Positions 26,138-35,704 of a stretch of DNA of 64,000 bases are shown in pieces (the first letter of the stretch is position 1; every line of letters starts with the position of its first letter). Origin of the DNA: Gammaproteobacteria bacterium AqS3 (GTDB lineage: Bacteria; Pseudomonadota; Gammaproteobacteria; MEIF01; AqS3); assembly GCA_001750645.1 (NCBI GenBank), contig MEIF01000003.1:36001-100000 (forward strand), read 5' to 3'. The notes beneath the pieces were generated by a model. That model was not told the origin of the DNA and ran no database searches. It was given only the letters and a program-made list of their open reading frames with translations. The position numbers and the translations under genes were made by a program.

Positions 26138-27682
26138 CTAGGCCGCCTGCTCGGCAACCGGCTCCCGGCGGGCGGGCGGGACTTCAGCCCGCTCGGCGGC
26201 GCCGGCATCGGGCGCTGCCGCCGCACCGGGCGGATTGGAGAAAGTCAGCCGGCCGTCTTCCAGCGGGGCGTTGCGGATCATCTGCTTGTCCAGATGGTAG
26301 TTCTGCGTGTTGAGCCACGGCTCCCGATCGCCCTGCTTGGGGAACAGGTGCATCTTGCGACGCATGTAGCCCGGCTGGAATTCCTCGCTGATCCACGTGG
26401 TGACGTCCATGTCGACATCCTCGGGGGACAGCCTCGGCGTCACCTGGCGCATGCCCAGCTCATCCATGCGATTGACTAGGCGGCAGGAGTACTCCGCCGT
26501 CAGGTCGGCCCGCAGCGTCCACGAGGCGTTGACATACCCGAAGGTCTGCACCAGGTTCGGGATGTCCGAGAACATCATGCCCTTGTAGGCAATGGTCTCG
26601 GGCATGTCGATGTCAAGGCCGTCCACATTCAGACGGACATCGCTCAGCACCACCAGGTTCAGCCCGGTGGCGGTGACGATGATGTCGGCCTCGATCTCCT
26701 GGCCCGACTGCATCTTCAGCCCCCTCTCGGTGAAGCGCTCGATGTGATCGGTGACGACATCGGCCCTGCCCGAGTTGATGGCGTCGTAGAGATCGCCGTT
26801 GGGGATCAGGCACAGCCGCTCATCCCAGGGGTTGTAGCGGGGCACGAAGTGCTCGTCGACGTATTCATCGGGCAGGTTCTTGCGCACCATCTTGAGCAGG
26901 TTCTCCTTGACCTTCTCGGGCTTGGTGCGGGTGCGACCGTAGGCATAGCGCTGCAGGTTGATGTTCTTCCAGCGCGTGATGGCATAGGCCCACGAGTCCG
27001 GCAGGATCTTGCGCAGGGTGTTGGCGATGAAATCGTGATCGGGCATCGAGATGACGTAGGTCGGCGAGCGCTGCACCATCGTGACCCGCTCGGCCCCGCT
27101 CATGGCCATCGCCGGCACCAGCGTCATCGCCGTGGCGCCGGAGCCGATGACGACGACCCTCTTGCCGGCGTAGTCCAGATCCTCGGGCCACTTCTGCGGA
27201 TGCACCACGGCGCCCTGAAAATCGGAGACCCCCTCAAACTCCGGCGTAAAGCCCTCGTCGTAGCTGTAGTAGCCGCCGCACATCAGCAGCATGTTGCCCG
27301 TGTAGCTCTCCCCGCCGTCGGTCTCGACCGACCACTCAGCACGCTCGCTCGACCAGGCCGCCGAGCTGATCCTGGTGTTGTAGCGGATGTGCTGCTCCAG
27401 GCCGTTCTCGGCAACGGTCTCGTGCAGATATTTCATGATGGCGGGGCCGTCGGCGATCGATTTGGGGTCGTTCCACGGCTTGAAGCTGAAGCCGAGCGTG
27501 TGCATGTCGCTGTCGGAGCGGATGCCGGGGTATCGGAACAGATCCCAGGTCCCGCCGATGCTGTCTCGCCCCTCGAGCAGCGCAAAACTCTTGCCGGGAC
27601 ACTGCCGCTGCAGATGGCAGGCGGAGGCGATTCCCGATATGCCCGCCCCGACGATTAAAACATCAAAGTGATTGCTGCTCAT
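26138..27682 (-). CDS. Flavin-containing monooxygenase, Baeyer-Villiger (EthA-like) type
   Basis: A 514-residue FAD/NADPH monooxygenase. FAD motif GAGISGI (about 12), the Baeyer-Villiger fingerprint FQGAVVHPQKWPED (about 155-170), NADPH motif GSGATA (about 178) and the late ATG motif (VTATGLN) are visible. It likely inserts oxygen into ketones to give esters. The last 40 residues are Ala/Pro rich and unrelated to the core. ATG 27682 follows GGGGG; a TAGAAT -10-like box lies upstream. Confidence 0.92.
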   Translation of the reverse strand: MSSNHFDVLIVGAGISGIASACHLQRQCPGKSFALLEGRDSIGGTWDLFRYPGIRSDSDMHTLGFSFKPWNDPKSIADGPAIMKYLHETVAENGLEQHIRYNTRISSAAWSSERAEWSVETDGGESYTGNMLLMCGGYYSYDEGFTPEFEGVSDFQGAVVHPQKWPEDLDYAGKRVVVIGSGATAMTLVPAMAMSGAERVTMVQRSPTYVISMPDHDFIANTLRKILPDSWAYAITRWKNINLQRYAYGRTRTKPEKVKENLLKMVRKNLPDEYVDEHFVPRYNPWDERLCLIPNGDLYDAINSGRADVVTDHIERFTERGLKMQSGQEIEADIIVTATGLNLVVLSDVRLNVDGLDIDMPETIAYKGMMFSDIPNLVQTFGYVNASWTLRADLTAEYSCRLVNRMDELGMRQVTPRLSPEDVDMDVTTWISEEFQPGYMRRKMHLFPKQGDREPWLNTQNYHLDKQMIRNAPLEDGRLTFSNPPGAAAAPDAGAAERAEVPPARREPVAEQAA

Positions 27683-27791
27683 TGGAAACCCCCGTGCAAT
27701 GCTGCAATGCAGTGCGGCATTCTACTCATATAGGGAATGAAATTTTGGCGCTAAGATTACCGCCGCAAAACTGCACCGAGGGAAGACCCCC

Positions 27792-28688
27792 ATGAGTTTT
27801 GAAGATCACGCGATTGCACCCGTCAAGGAGGAACAGATCGCCCAGTGGCTCGGCGGTCGAAGCTTTGAAGATGTCTACCGCGACTACAGCGAGACCGGCT
27901 ACGCCATCTTTGAGCGCGTCCTCAGCGATGAGCAGCTCACCGAGATCCGCTCCGCACTGAGGCCGCATCTGGAGGCCGACATCAGGGGGCGCGGCGATTT
28001 CGAGGGCCTCAAGAGCAATCGCGTCTACGCCATGATGGCCAAGTCCGACGTGTTCTCGCACCTGGCCGCCCACCCGCTGCCGCTGGCCTTCTCCGAGGCC
28101 GATCTGGGGACCAGCTGCCAGCTCTCGGCGATGCTGGCGATCAACCTGCACCCCGGCGAAACCCCCCAGCCCTGGCACCACGACGACTCGCACTGCAAGC
28201 TGCCGCGACCGCGCGAGGCGCTTCAGGTCAGCGCCTTCTGGGCCATTGACGCCATGACCGAGGACAACGGCGCCACCGAGTTCCTGCCCTGCAGCCACAA
28301 ATGGACCGAGGATCGCATCGAGGGCACCGCCAGCGCCGAGTCCTATACCGACCGGAGCGAGAAGACCCAGGATGTCGGCGCCCGTGACGACGCCGTCAAG
28401 GCGGTGATGCCGGCCGGCTCGCTGATGCTGCTCAACGGCCTGGTCTGGCACCGCGGCGGCGCCAACCGCTCAGACAATCCGAGACTCATCATCACGCCGC
28501 AGTACTGCGTCGGCTGGATGCGCCCGCTGGAGAACTTCCTGCTGGCGACGCCGAAGCACGTCGTGCAGCGCATGCCGAAGCGCGCCCGCGAGCTGATCGG
28601 CTACTCGATTCACCCGCCCTTCATGGGCTATGTCAACGGCATGCACCCCAGCCGCGCGCTGGAGCGGGCCGAGGACGAGGCCGCCTGA
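27792..28688 (+). CDS. Phytanoyl-CoA dioxygenase (PhyH) family protein
   Basis: A 298-residue Fe(II)/2-oxoglutarate oxygenase. The iron site HxD is in PWHHDDSH (about 132) with the distal His in VWHRGGANRSDN (about 221), whose Arg would bind 2-oxoglutarate. It hydroxylates an unknown, possibly CoA-linked or small-molecule, substrate. It is divergent from the Baeyer-Villiger enzyme, with about 110 bp between the two starts. Confidence 0.9.
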   Translation: MSFEDHAIAPVKEEQIAQWLGGRSFEDVYRDYSETGYAIFERVLSDEQLTEIRSALRPHLEADIRGRGDFEGLKSNRVYAMMAKSDVFSHLAAHPLPLAFSEADLGTSCQLSAMLAINLHPGETPQPWHHDDSHCKLPRPREALQVSAFWAIDAMTEDNGATEFLPCSHKWTEDRIEGTASAESYTDRSEKTQDVGARDDAVKAVMPAGSLMLLNGLVWHRGGANRSDNPRLIITPQYCVGWMRPLENFLLATPKHVVQRMPKRARELIGYSIHPPFMGYVNGMHPSRALERAEDEAA

Positions 28689-28794
28689 GCGGAAACCAGT
28701 CGGGGGCAGAGCGCCTCGGTGAAGGTGCGCCTGAAGTGGGGGCGGCGACCAATTTCCTGCGGATATTCCGCATCATTTAACGAGGATTTCACTT

Positions 28795-29025
28795 ATGAAC
28801 ATCAAACTCAAACCCATTGTTTTAGTCTCGCTGACATCGCTTGCGGGACTGCTCTTTCCCACCTTTACGCTGCATGTGATTTTTCCTGTGCTGGATTGGA
28901 TCAGCGCTCTTTTTGATGCGTGGGGAATTTCGTTCCTCTTCATTTGGCTTTCAATATGTTGCGGGTTGATGGGATTCGGCTTCGGCATGATGTGCATATC
29001 CGCCGCCAGCAATGCCCGTAAATAA
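28795..29025 (+). CDS. Small two-helix membrane protein
   Basis: A 76-residue protein with two hydrophobic stretches (IVLVSLTSLAGLLFPTFTLHV and WGISFLFIWLSICCGLMGFGF). GAGG is positioned nine bases before the ATG, and codon use is more AT-rich than the neighbours. No family is recognised. It lies between PhyH and CitE-like genes in the same direction. Confidence 0.6.
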   Translation: MNIKLKPIVLVSLTSLAGLLFPTFTLHVIFPVLDWISALFDAWGISFLFIWLSICCGLMGFGFGMMCISAASNARK

Positions 29026-29071
29026 TCAGTTTCAATCAGATATGCAGATATAGATACGGGAGCTCATTGAC

Positions 29072-29935
29072 ATGTCCAAGAAAAAATCGCCTGTGCGCAA
29101 AACCCGGCTGAACTGGCGCAGCCTGCTGTTCGTCCCCGCCCACCGCCCCGACCGCTTTGAGCGGGCGCTGAATTCCGGCGCCGATGCCATCTGCATCGAC
29201 TGGGAGGACGCCGTCGGCGCCGAGGAGAAGCACCGCAGCCACGAGCACACCGCCCGATTTTTCGCCGGCCTGGGGGGCGCACCGCCGGTCGGCTGCACCG
29301 TGCGCATCAACTCGGTTGACAGCCCGTGGTTTGGCGACGACCTGGCCGCCGTGCGCGCCCTGCCCTCCTACGTGATGGCGATGCCGGCCAAGGCGCGCTT
29401 TGACCACATCGACACGGTCTGCGGCCAGCTGGACGGGCGCCCGTGCCTGCCGCTGCTGGAGGACGCCGTCGGCATCGAGCAGGCCTATCAGATCACCGCC
29501 ATCCCCCAGGTGCTCGCCGTCATGCTGGGCGGGGTGGATCTGGCTGCGCAGCTGGGAGCCGGGATTGACTGGGACGCCCTGCTCTACGCCCGCTCCCGAA
29601 TGGTGATGGCGGCGGCGGCCGGCGAAGCCCTGGCGATTGATGTGCCCTCGCTTGAGCTGGACAACGCCGACAGGGTCTGCAGCGAGACCGAGCGCGCCAA
29701 AAGCCTGGGCTTTCGCTGCAAGGCGGTCATCCACCCGAAGCAGATCGAGCCGGTGCATCGGGGTCTGGCGCCCAGCGAGGCCGAAGTCAACCGCGCCCGG
29801 GGCATCCTCCAGGCCAGCGCCCAGAGCGGCGGCAATGCCGTGGCCTACGAGGGCATCATGCTGGACGAGGCCGTTCTGCTGGTCGCCCGCAGCACGCTGC
29901 GCCGCGCCGGGATCAACCCCGACGATCCGGCCTGA
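29072..29935 (+). CDS. CitE-like HpcH/HpaI aldolase-family lyase
   Basis: A 287-residue TIM-barrel enzyme of the citrate lyase beta/malyl-CoA lyase family. SLLFVPAHRPDRFERAL, the metal-site DWEDAV (about 43), VRINS (about 75), LLEDAVGI (about 128) and CKAVIHPKQI (about 222) are conserved landmarks. Members cleave malyl-CoA, citramalyl-CoA and similar thioesters, and some are thioesterases. It might finish the pathway begun by the CoA-transferase operon; that is inference. Confidence 0.88.
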   Translation: MSKKKSPVRKTRLNWRSLLFVPAHRPDRFERALNSGADAICIDWEDAVGAEEKHRSHEHTARFFAGLGGAPPVGCTVRINSVDSPWFGDDLAAVRALPSYVMAMPAKARFDHIDTVCGQLDGRPCLPLLEDAVGIEQAYQITAIPQVLAVMLGGVDLAAQLGAGIDWDALLYARSRMVMAAAAGEALAIDVPSLELDNADRVCSETERAKSLGFRCKAVIHPKQIEPVHRGLAPSEAEVNRARGILQASAQSGGNAVAYEGIMLDEAVLLVARSTLRRAGINPDDPA

Positions 29936-29951
29936 GCTGGATCAGAGATTG

Positions 29952-29981
29952 TCGGCTCGGTCGACTCCGGCGCCGTAGCTG
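29952..29981. repeat. Left direct repeat flanking the giant helicase gene
   Basis: A 30-base sequence (begins TCGGCTCGGTCGACTCC) just after the CitE-like stop. It recurs at 35647-35676 in the same orientation with one mismatch. The pair brackets 5.67 kb that holds only the helicase-nuclease gene. Confidence 0.85.
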
Positions 29982-30002
29982 GGGCAATGGGGCCTTGCAC
30001 AT

Positions 30003-33000
30003 CTAGTCTTCAATCTGAATCCTGACACGATGAAGCCTGTAGTCCTTTCGAACAGCGACAACCTCTCCGGTTTTACACCCCCATACAGCTTTGGCGATCG
30101 GAGAATCCGGGCTGATGACCCCTCTCAATGGGGCAGGTGTCTGTCCTTTTTCAGCGATCGCCAAATTTTCATCGTCAAAACTCGCCTCCAGATAATGGAG
30201 AGTGAATCGAGTTCCAAACCCGACTTGGTCTGAACCCGATGCAGAATCATTTGCTCCTGCATGACTCGGTGATTCAGAGAGATCCAGATTCTCCAACTCA
30301 TCATCATCAACATTTTGATGAAGCTCATCCGCTGCGGCAGAGGAAACATTGGGTTGGGTTTTCGCCTGCATCAATCTTTTACTGATCGCTCGCTGGAGCT
30401 TTTCAAACTCGTGCTTGGGATTTTGAAACCAGTTGGTCGACCAAATCCTGTGTATGCACCACCCCCGTTCCTTCAATATCTGCTGGCGCAACCTGTCCCG
30501 CTCCCGAGCCGATTTGGATGAATGATATTTGGCCCCGTCGCACTCCACTCCGAGCAGATAACCATAAGGATATTCAGGATGTTTGATTCCGATGTCAACG
30601 AAATATCCGCTTACTCCAACTTGAGGATCCACCTCATACCCGGCATCCCTTAACAGAGAGATGACATGTTCCTCAAACGGGCTTTCCGGCTCTCTCTTGG
30701 TGACCTCGCCGGCTTCCAAAATCCCTGTCTTGCTGTAAGACAGCCAACCCGACAACATGGCCGTCCCTGGATTATTTTCGTTGACATCCCCGGGTTGTAG
30801 GCTGGTATAGGTCACCATCTGGCACTTGGCGCGTGAAAACAGAACATTCAGGCGGCGTCTGCCATTAATGCCCGCAATGGGGCCAAAGCGTTGATGCACT
30901 TTTCCGCCCGCCTCCTCTGGGCCATAAACCGTGCCAATGAAAATCACGTCTCTTTCATCGCCCTGGACTTTTTCGATATTTTTGATGAAGAACTTCTCCA
31001 GGCCGCCGTTTTTCTCTTCCCAAGCTTCGCAGTAAGCAGCAATTTCTGTGTCAGTGACTTGGAGCTGGTCAAACATTTGCTGCAAGAGTTCCTGCTGCTT
31101 AATGTTCATCACAACGACTCCAAGAGATTTATTGCGATGCGCCTTCATGAACTCGGCAATTCCATCCAGCATGGCTTGAGCCTCAAGCGGATTGGTGCCC
31201 GAACGATAAACCGCATTTTCAACAGGAATTTGATGGACGCCGAGGGAGCTGCCTTCAGGATTAGAGTGGGGGAAAATAATCAGATCACCGTCATACATCT
31301 TTTTGTTTGAGTAGGCGATCAGGCGCCCGTCCCGGGAACGGTAGTGCCAGCGCAGGCGCCGTTTGGGATGAAACGCCAGATTGGCCATCTGCAGGATGGA
31401 CTCCTCCTGAGTTTGCAGATCTTCATCCACCTCATCGCTGTCGCTGTCCCGGACAAAGAAATCAGTCGGCGGAAGCTGATTTTGATCTCCGACCACCACA
31501 AGCTGCTTGCCCCGCATGATGGCGCCCATGGCCATATAAGGCTCCATCTGAGACGCTTCGTCAATGATTACGAGATCAAAACTCAGATTGTTCTTATCGA
31601 CATACTGGGCCACTGCAAGAGGAGACATCATCCAGCAGGGTTTGAGTTCCAAGAGCGCATCTCTGGCCTTTGAAACAATGTGCCTGGGTGATTTGTATCT
31701 TTTTTCCAATGAAATTTGATGGTTAATAAGGCTCATATCAGTCCATTCACTTCTGCGACCTCTGCCAATGCCGGGCGGCGGGCTGCATTGTTCTTGAATC
31801 TGCAAAGCCAAGATTTTTCGATTCAACTTAATTACCTGCTCATCCAATTCAGCAAACTTGACTCTGGCGCCCTCCACCAAGTCATGTGTTTTGAACTTCT
31901 CCAATTCTCTCGGACATTCATTAGCCAAGACCTGTGCAACGGAGTGGACTGCCATCAATCGTCCCGCCTCGGTCAGGCTGTGACCCTCGGGCGTGTTATA
32001 TGTCTCAATGGCTTTCACGACCTTGCTGACCGCCTCGTCCGCAGAGAGCCTATTGCGGAGTGAGTTTTTATCTGACGCCAACAGCAGCGGTTGTGCTCCC
32101 TCAGCCATGCATCCATCAAGTGTGGCCTTGATCTCGGCAAAGGTTTTTTGCTGGAAATCAAGTATTTTCTTCAGGCCCTCAGTTTCATGCAGCTTTTTAA
32201 CCTTTTCTTGAAATGATGCATGGAGGGCGCCCAGCTCCTTCAATTCCTCCAACACATCGCGCCCTTCCCTGCAGTTCAAGTGCGAAGCCAAAAATTTCCT
32301 TTTTTCTGCCGGCCCAAGCAGTTCTTCATCCAGTTGTTTGACCGCCCGCAAAACAGCAGTTATTTCTTCAATCGTGTTGTTGTCAACGTCAATTAACTTA
32401 TCCAGAAAATCTGTTTCTGTCAGAACCTGTTCAATAGACAGACGACATCTTTCAATATCTGATACCAGTGAAGAAAATGTCTCATAGCCTATCGGCCCGC
32501 CGATTTCTTCCGCAAACCCTATCCCATTCAAGGCATTCTGGTGCAGCTGCTGATATTCGCTCTCAGCCTCATTCAGCCACTCTGAAAAGACTTGATATGG
32601 ATCAGTGAATGGGTTCTTTTCCAGAAAACGAACATTTCGCGGGATAGAGGCCAGCAGCGACAGGTCCCTGAACAGATGATCCTGCAGCTTATTGACATTT
32701 TGATCATCCCGTATCAACCCTATCAGCTCAAGGACATTCAAATAACCCTCTTCATCTTCGGAGTCGAAGGCAGCCAGCACCTCAGGCAGGCTGCTTCTGA
32801 GATCTTCCGACATCTTTTGGTGCTCGGCAAGTTCAAACAGATCTCCAGCGGCCTGCTCCCGATCAAAGGGAGCTGTTTTGTTCTTGTTGATTGAAAGGTA
32901 GAAGTTTCTGGCCTTTCGGTATTTGAAGTCAAGGAATGAAAAGAAATGCTCGGGCTGGGAGAGTTTGCTGACATGCTGCAGAAGCATGCCCAGCGGCGGC

Positions 33001-35528
33001 ATCAAGAAGAAACTGAACTTTGGGGTCAGTGAATCTTTCAGTTTTTTCAACTCCCTTGCCCTCCTGATCAAGCCGGCAAGCTTCCTAACATCTTGGGCAT
33101 CTATTTCAAACTCGCCCAATCTCGAAGAGATTTCATCCGGCAAATTTTTCGCCAATTCAGCAGCCGCCCTAAATTCATCAAGCCCGACACTTTTGAGTTC
33201 AGCAGATTGCCGCTCAAAAAATGGTTCGAATTCAGCCTTGCACTCCCGGGCAATTTCAAGCTCATGCCTCTTTTCTTGGTCAGCCCTGATGAGATCATTT
33301 AAGATGTCATGCGTTGCATGAACTGGAGGGTGAAGATCAAGATGCTCCAGCGTATCAAGGATGCCCTTCAGTTCGGAAAGTCTTTCCCGGCTGGGAATGT
33401 TTTGAAAAAACCTTGAGAGGTTTGACAATGACTCTAGGATGGATTCAATCGATTCAATATCTATGTTGTGATTCTCCTCGCTGACAGCAAGTTCTTTCAG
33501 GGCATCCCCCAATACTGCCTCCAAGTTTGCAGCCAAGCCAATGATCTCAATTTCTGCCGATGCATTTTCCCCAATAAAATTATCCTCCTGTTCAAGCATT
33601 AGGCTGTCTTGCTCTAGGTTTATCTTTAAATCATTTATTGCTTCTATAGACTCCGATATATCCACGCATTCATCAATTATTTCTTTTGCTTGAAAGACTG
33701 AAACAGAGCCGGCAAACCTGTCCCAGATCGTGCTGGCCTTTTCAACCTCAATACATGCAGATTGGTACTTTTCAAGCAGCTCACCAACTGAATCGCTCTC
33801 ATAATATTGTCGTGCAAATTCAGAGTGAATTTCTTCTCTCAACTCTCGGGGAAGCTCAGAAACCTTGCCTTCTTCCTTGATATATTCCGACATGGCATCA
33901 AACCGGCTCATCTCTCCGAACCCCGATTTGCCGCCAAGGAATTTAATATGGTCGGACAAGTATTCTTGTAATTTCGAGAGCTCTTTTTTTCTTCTATCAA
34001 AATAGGCTCGCCTGTCCTCAACCGGATCCATATTCACCCGCTTGGCCAAAGACTGAACAAACTCCTTTCGACTCTCATTGGGATGAATCGGCAGGACAAA
34101 CTCCCCCAAACCGCAGGCCTTGAGCCTGCTTTCAACCACTTCAATCGCAGCTTTTTTCGAGGCAACAAAAAGCACCTTCTTGCCACCATGCAGCGCGCTG
34201 GCGATGGCATTCACAATCATCTGCGATTTGCCGGTTCCGGGCGGCCCCTCAACGGCAAGATTTTTGCCATCTGCAATGTCCACCAGGGCGCTAAATTGTG
34301 AGGCATCGCTGTCAAGAACAAGACGAGGGACTTTCTTTGCAATATTAGGATCATCGGTCTCATACTCGTTTGCAGTGCCAGAAGAATCAGCCGATGATTC
34401 TGACCCATTTAATAGCGCATCGACAATATCCGTGACAATGATTTCATTCGGATCAAGATCCTCATAAATGGCGATCTGCAGGGCGCGAAAGTCTCCGAAA
34501 CAGACCAATCGCCTGACACGTCCCTCGATTTTGTTCAGGTCCAATTCTGACTGAACCCGCTTCAGATAATCCTCCAGCCCATCCTCTTCCCCATCAAAAA
34601 CAGGCAGATCAAGACCGAATTCATTCTTCAACTTATGCAAAAGAAACCGGTTATGGGAGGCGCCGTCCCCGGCGCTGGTGACTGAAAAACGAAAGCCTCC
34701 CCTGGAAGCTTTCTTCTCAAGGCTTACCGGCAATAAAATCAGGGGGGAGCAGAACTTTTGGTCGTCGTTCTCGACATCCTTCCACTCCAGAAAACCAAAT
34801 GCACCCCGCACAATGTTGACACCGGTCTCATCCAGAAAAGACTGGCCTCTGGAATACACGCCCTGCGCCACTCGCTCCAGATCCTTGGGCAGCAGCAGAG
34901 TTTGTATTTTCCTGTCTTCATGTCTGCCGTCTGGACTCACTTCATCGGGCGGGGGCAATTCATAGTCAGGGTTTATGCCGTTCTGTCGGGCATGGTCTGC
35001 AAGGTTTTGGTGGGCTTTGTCTTGGGCGCGCGCCGGCATTCCCAACTGTTCACGCACTTTGTCTTTGAGTTGACGATCCAATTCTCTCTTCTGTTCTTCA
35101 GCATCCTCCGCTGAGGCATCTATCGCTTCAAGCGCATGGCTGTAGTCCTCGTCAATGATTTGGGCTTGGAGAAAAGCGTAATTGAAATCAGCCTCGTCTT
35201 CATCAGCGGGATCGCTGTCAAGTCGCGGAAGGGGGTCAAACGAAAGTTTTTTGTCGTCTATCAGTTTTGCAAACAGGATCCCCGGCTGCTCATCAACCAC
35301 CCTGATCAGCCGGGTGGTGTTTCCATAAAGCTGGGTGTTGATATATCTATTTTTTCTCGTGAGATCCAGGGCCCCCGTTCTCAGCTGCTCAATCTTGTCT
35401 TTTGTGAATTGAAGCAGCCCTTCATCCATATTTTCCATGTGGGAAAAGCCAGGCAGGTGTGCTGATGCCTCCGCTGCTGAGGCTTCATTCTCTGATTCAA
35501 ACTCTTCCGGCATATCGAACAGCTTCAA
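30003..35528 (-). CDS. SF1 helicase fused to Vsr/MTES_1575-like nuclease and GreA/GreB-C-like domain (Hhe-like)
   Basis: An 1841-residue protein. The N-terminal region (about 40-420, LDLTRKNRYINTQLYG) resembles DUF4011-type helicases. Walker A GPPGTGKS lies near 426; a helical, coiled-coil-like insert spans about 480-1250; Walker B IIDEASQME lies near 1319, then VVGDQNQLPP and NVLFSRAKCQMV near 1560. Residues 1610-1705 (FVDIGIKH, GVECDGAKYHSSKSARERDR, HRIWSTNW) form a PD-(D/E)XK/Vsr-like nuclease. Residues 1770-1841 (FGTRFTLHYL, ISPDSPIAKAVWG, GEVVAV) resemble the GreA/GreB C-terminal domain. TTG 35528 follows AAGAGGC. DUF4011-helicase-Vsr proteins have been reported as anti-phage. The gene is AT-richer than its surroundings and flanked by direct repeats. 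Confidence 0.85.
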   Translation of the reverse strand: MKLFDMPEEFESENEASAAEASAHLPGFSHMENMDEGLLQFTKDKIEQLRTGALDLTRKNRYINTQLYGNTTRLIRVVDEQPGILFAKLIDDKKLSFDPLPRLDSDPADEDEADFNYAFLQAQIIDEDYSHALEAIDASAEDAEEQKRELDRQLKDKVREQLGMPARAQDKAHQNLADHARQNGINPDYELPPPDEVSPDGRHEDRKIQTLLLPKDLERVAQGVYSRGQSFLDETGVNIVRGAFGFLEWKDVENDDQKFCSPLILLPVSLEKKASRGGFRFSVTSAGDGASHNRFLLHKLKNEFGLDLPVFDGEEDGLEDYLKRVQSELDLNKIEGRVRRLVCFGDFRALQIAIYEDLDPNEIIVTDIVDALLNGSESSADSSGTANEYETDDPNIAKKVPRLVLDSDASQFSALVDIADGKNLAVEGPPGTGKSQMIVNAIASALHGGKKVLFVASKKAAIEVVESRLKACGLGEFVLPIHPNESRKEFVQSLAKRVNMDPVEDRRAYFDRRKKELSKLQEYLSDHIKFLGGKSGFGEMSRFDAMSEYIKEEGKVSELPRELREEIHSEFARQYYESDSVGELLEKYQSACIEVEKASTIWDRFAGSVSVFQAKEIIDECVDISESIEAINDLKINLEQDSLMLEQEDNFIGENASAEIEIIGLAANLEAVLGDALKELAVSEENHNIDIESIESILESLSNLSRFFQNIPSRERLSELKGILDTLEHLDLHPPVHATHDILNDLIRADQEKRHELEIARECKAEFEPFFERQSAELKSVGLDEFRAAAELAKNLPDEISSRLGEFEIDAQDVRKLAGLIRRARELKKLKDSLTPKFSFFLMPPLGMLLQHVSKLSQPEHFFSFLDFKYRKARNFYLSINKNKTAPFDREQAAGDLFELAEHQKMSEDLRSSLPEVLAAFDSEDEEGYLNVLELIGLIRDDQNVNKLQDHLFRDLSLLASIPRNVRFLEKNPFTDPYQVFSEWLNEAESEYQQLHQNALNGIGFAEEIGGPIGYETFSSLVSDIERCRLSIEQVLTETDFLDKLIDVDNNTIEEITAVLRAVKQLDEELLGPAEKRKFLASHLNCREGRDVLEELKELGALHASFQEKVKKLHETEGLKKILDFQQKTFAEIKATLDGCMAEGAQPLLLASDKNSLRNRLSADEAVSKVVKAIETYNTPEGHSLTEAGRLMAVHSVAQVLANECPRELEKFKTHDLVEGARVKFAELDEQVIKLNRKILALQIQEQCSPPPGIGRGRRSEWTDMSLINHQISLEKRYKSPRHIVSKARDALLELKPCWMMSPLAVAQYVDKNNLSFDLVIIDEASQMEPYMAMGAIMRGKQLVVVGDQNQLPPTDFFVRDSDSDEVDEDLQTQEESILQMANLAFHPKRRLRWHYRSRDGRLIAYSNKKMYDGDLIIFPHSNPEGSSLGVHQIPVENAVYRSGTNPLEAQAMLDGIAEFMKAHRNKSLGVVVMNIKQQELLQQMFDQLQVTDTEIAAYCEAWEEKNGGLEKFFIKNIEKVQGDERDVIFIGTVYGPEEAGGKVHQRFGPIAGINGRRRLNVLFSRAKCQMVTYTSLQPGDVNENNPGTAMLSGWLSYSKTGILEAGEVTKREPESPFEEHVISLLRDAGYEVDPQVGVSGYFVDIGIKHPEYPYGYLLGVECDGAKYHSSKSARERDRLRQQILKERGWCIHRIWSTNWFQNPKHEFEKLQRAISKRLMQAKTQPNVSSAAADELHQNVDDDELENLDLSESPSHAGANDSASGSDQVGFGTRFTLHYLEASFDDENLAIAEKGQTPAPLRGVISPDSPIAKAVWGCKTGEVVAVRKDYRLHRVRIQIED

Positions 35529-35646
35529 ACTGCCTCTTATTTTTATCGCATTAATTCTAGACTATGGAAAATTCAGAGATTAGGGTGACGATTGCCTGAG
35601 AAAAGGCTTCTCCGGGGTCGCCCGCAGCACGCAGCACCCGAAATCA

Positions 35647-35676
35647 TCGGCTCGGTCGACTCCGGCGCCGTTGCTG
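35647..35676. repeat. Right direct repeat flanking the giant helicase gene
   Basis: Second copy of the 30-base repeat (29 of 30 identical to 29952-29981, same orientation), located between the helicase start and the stop of the downstream SDR. It lies outside coding sequence. Confidence 0.85.
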
Positions 35677-35704
35677 CCGCTGGAAAATCGGGATGGCTTT
35701 GGCT

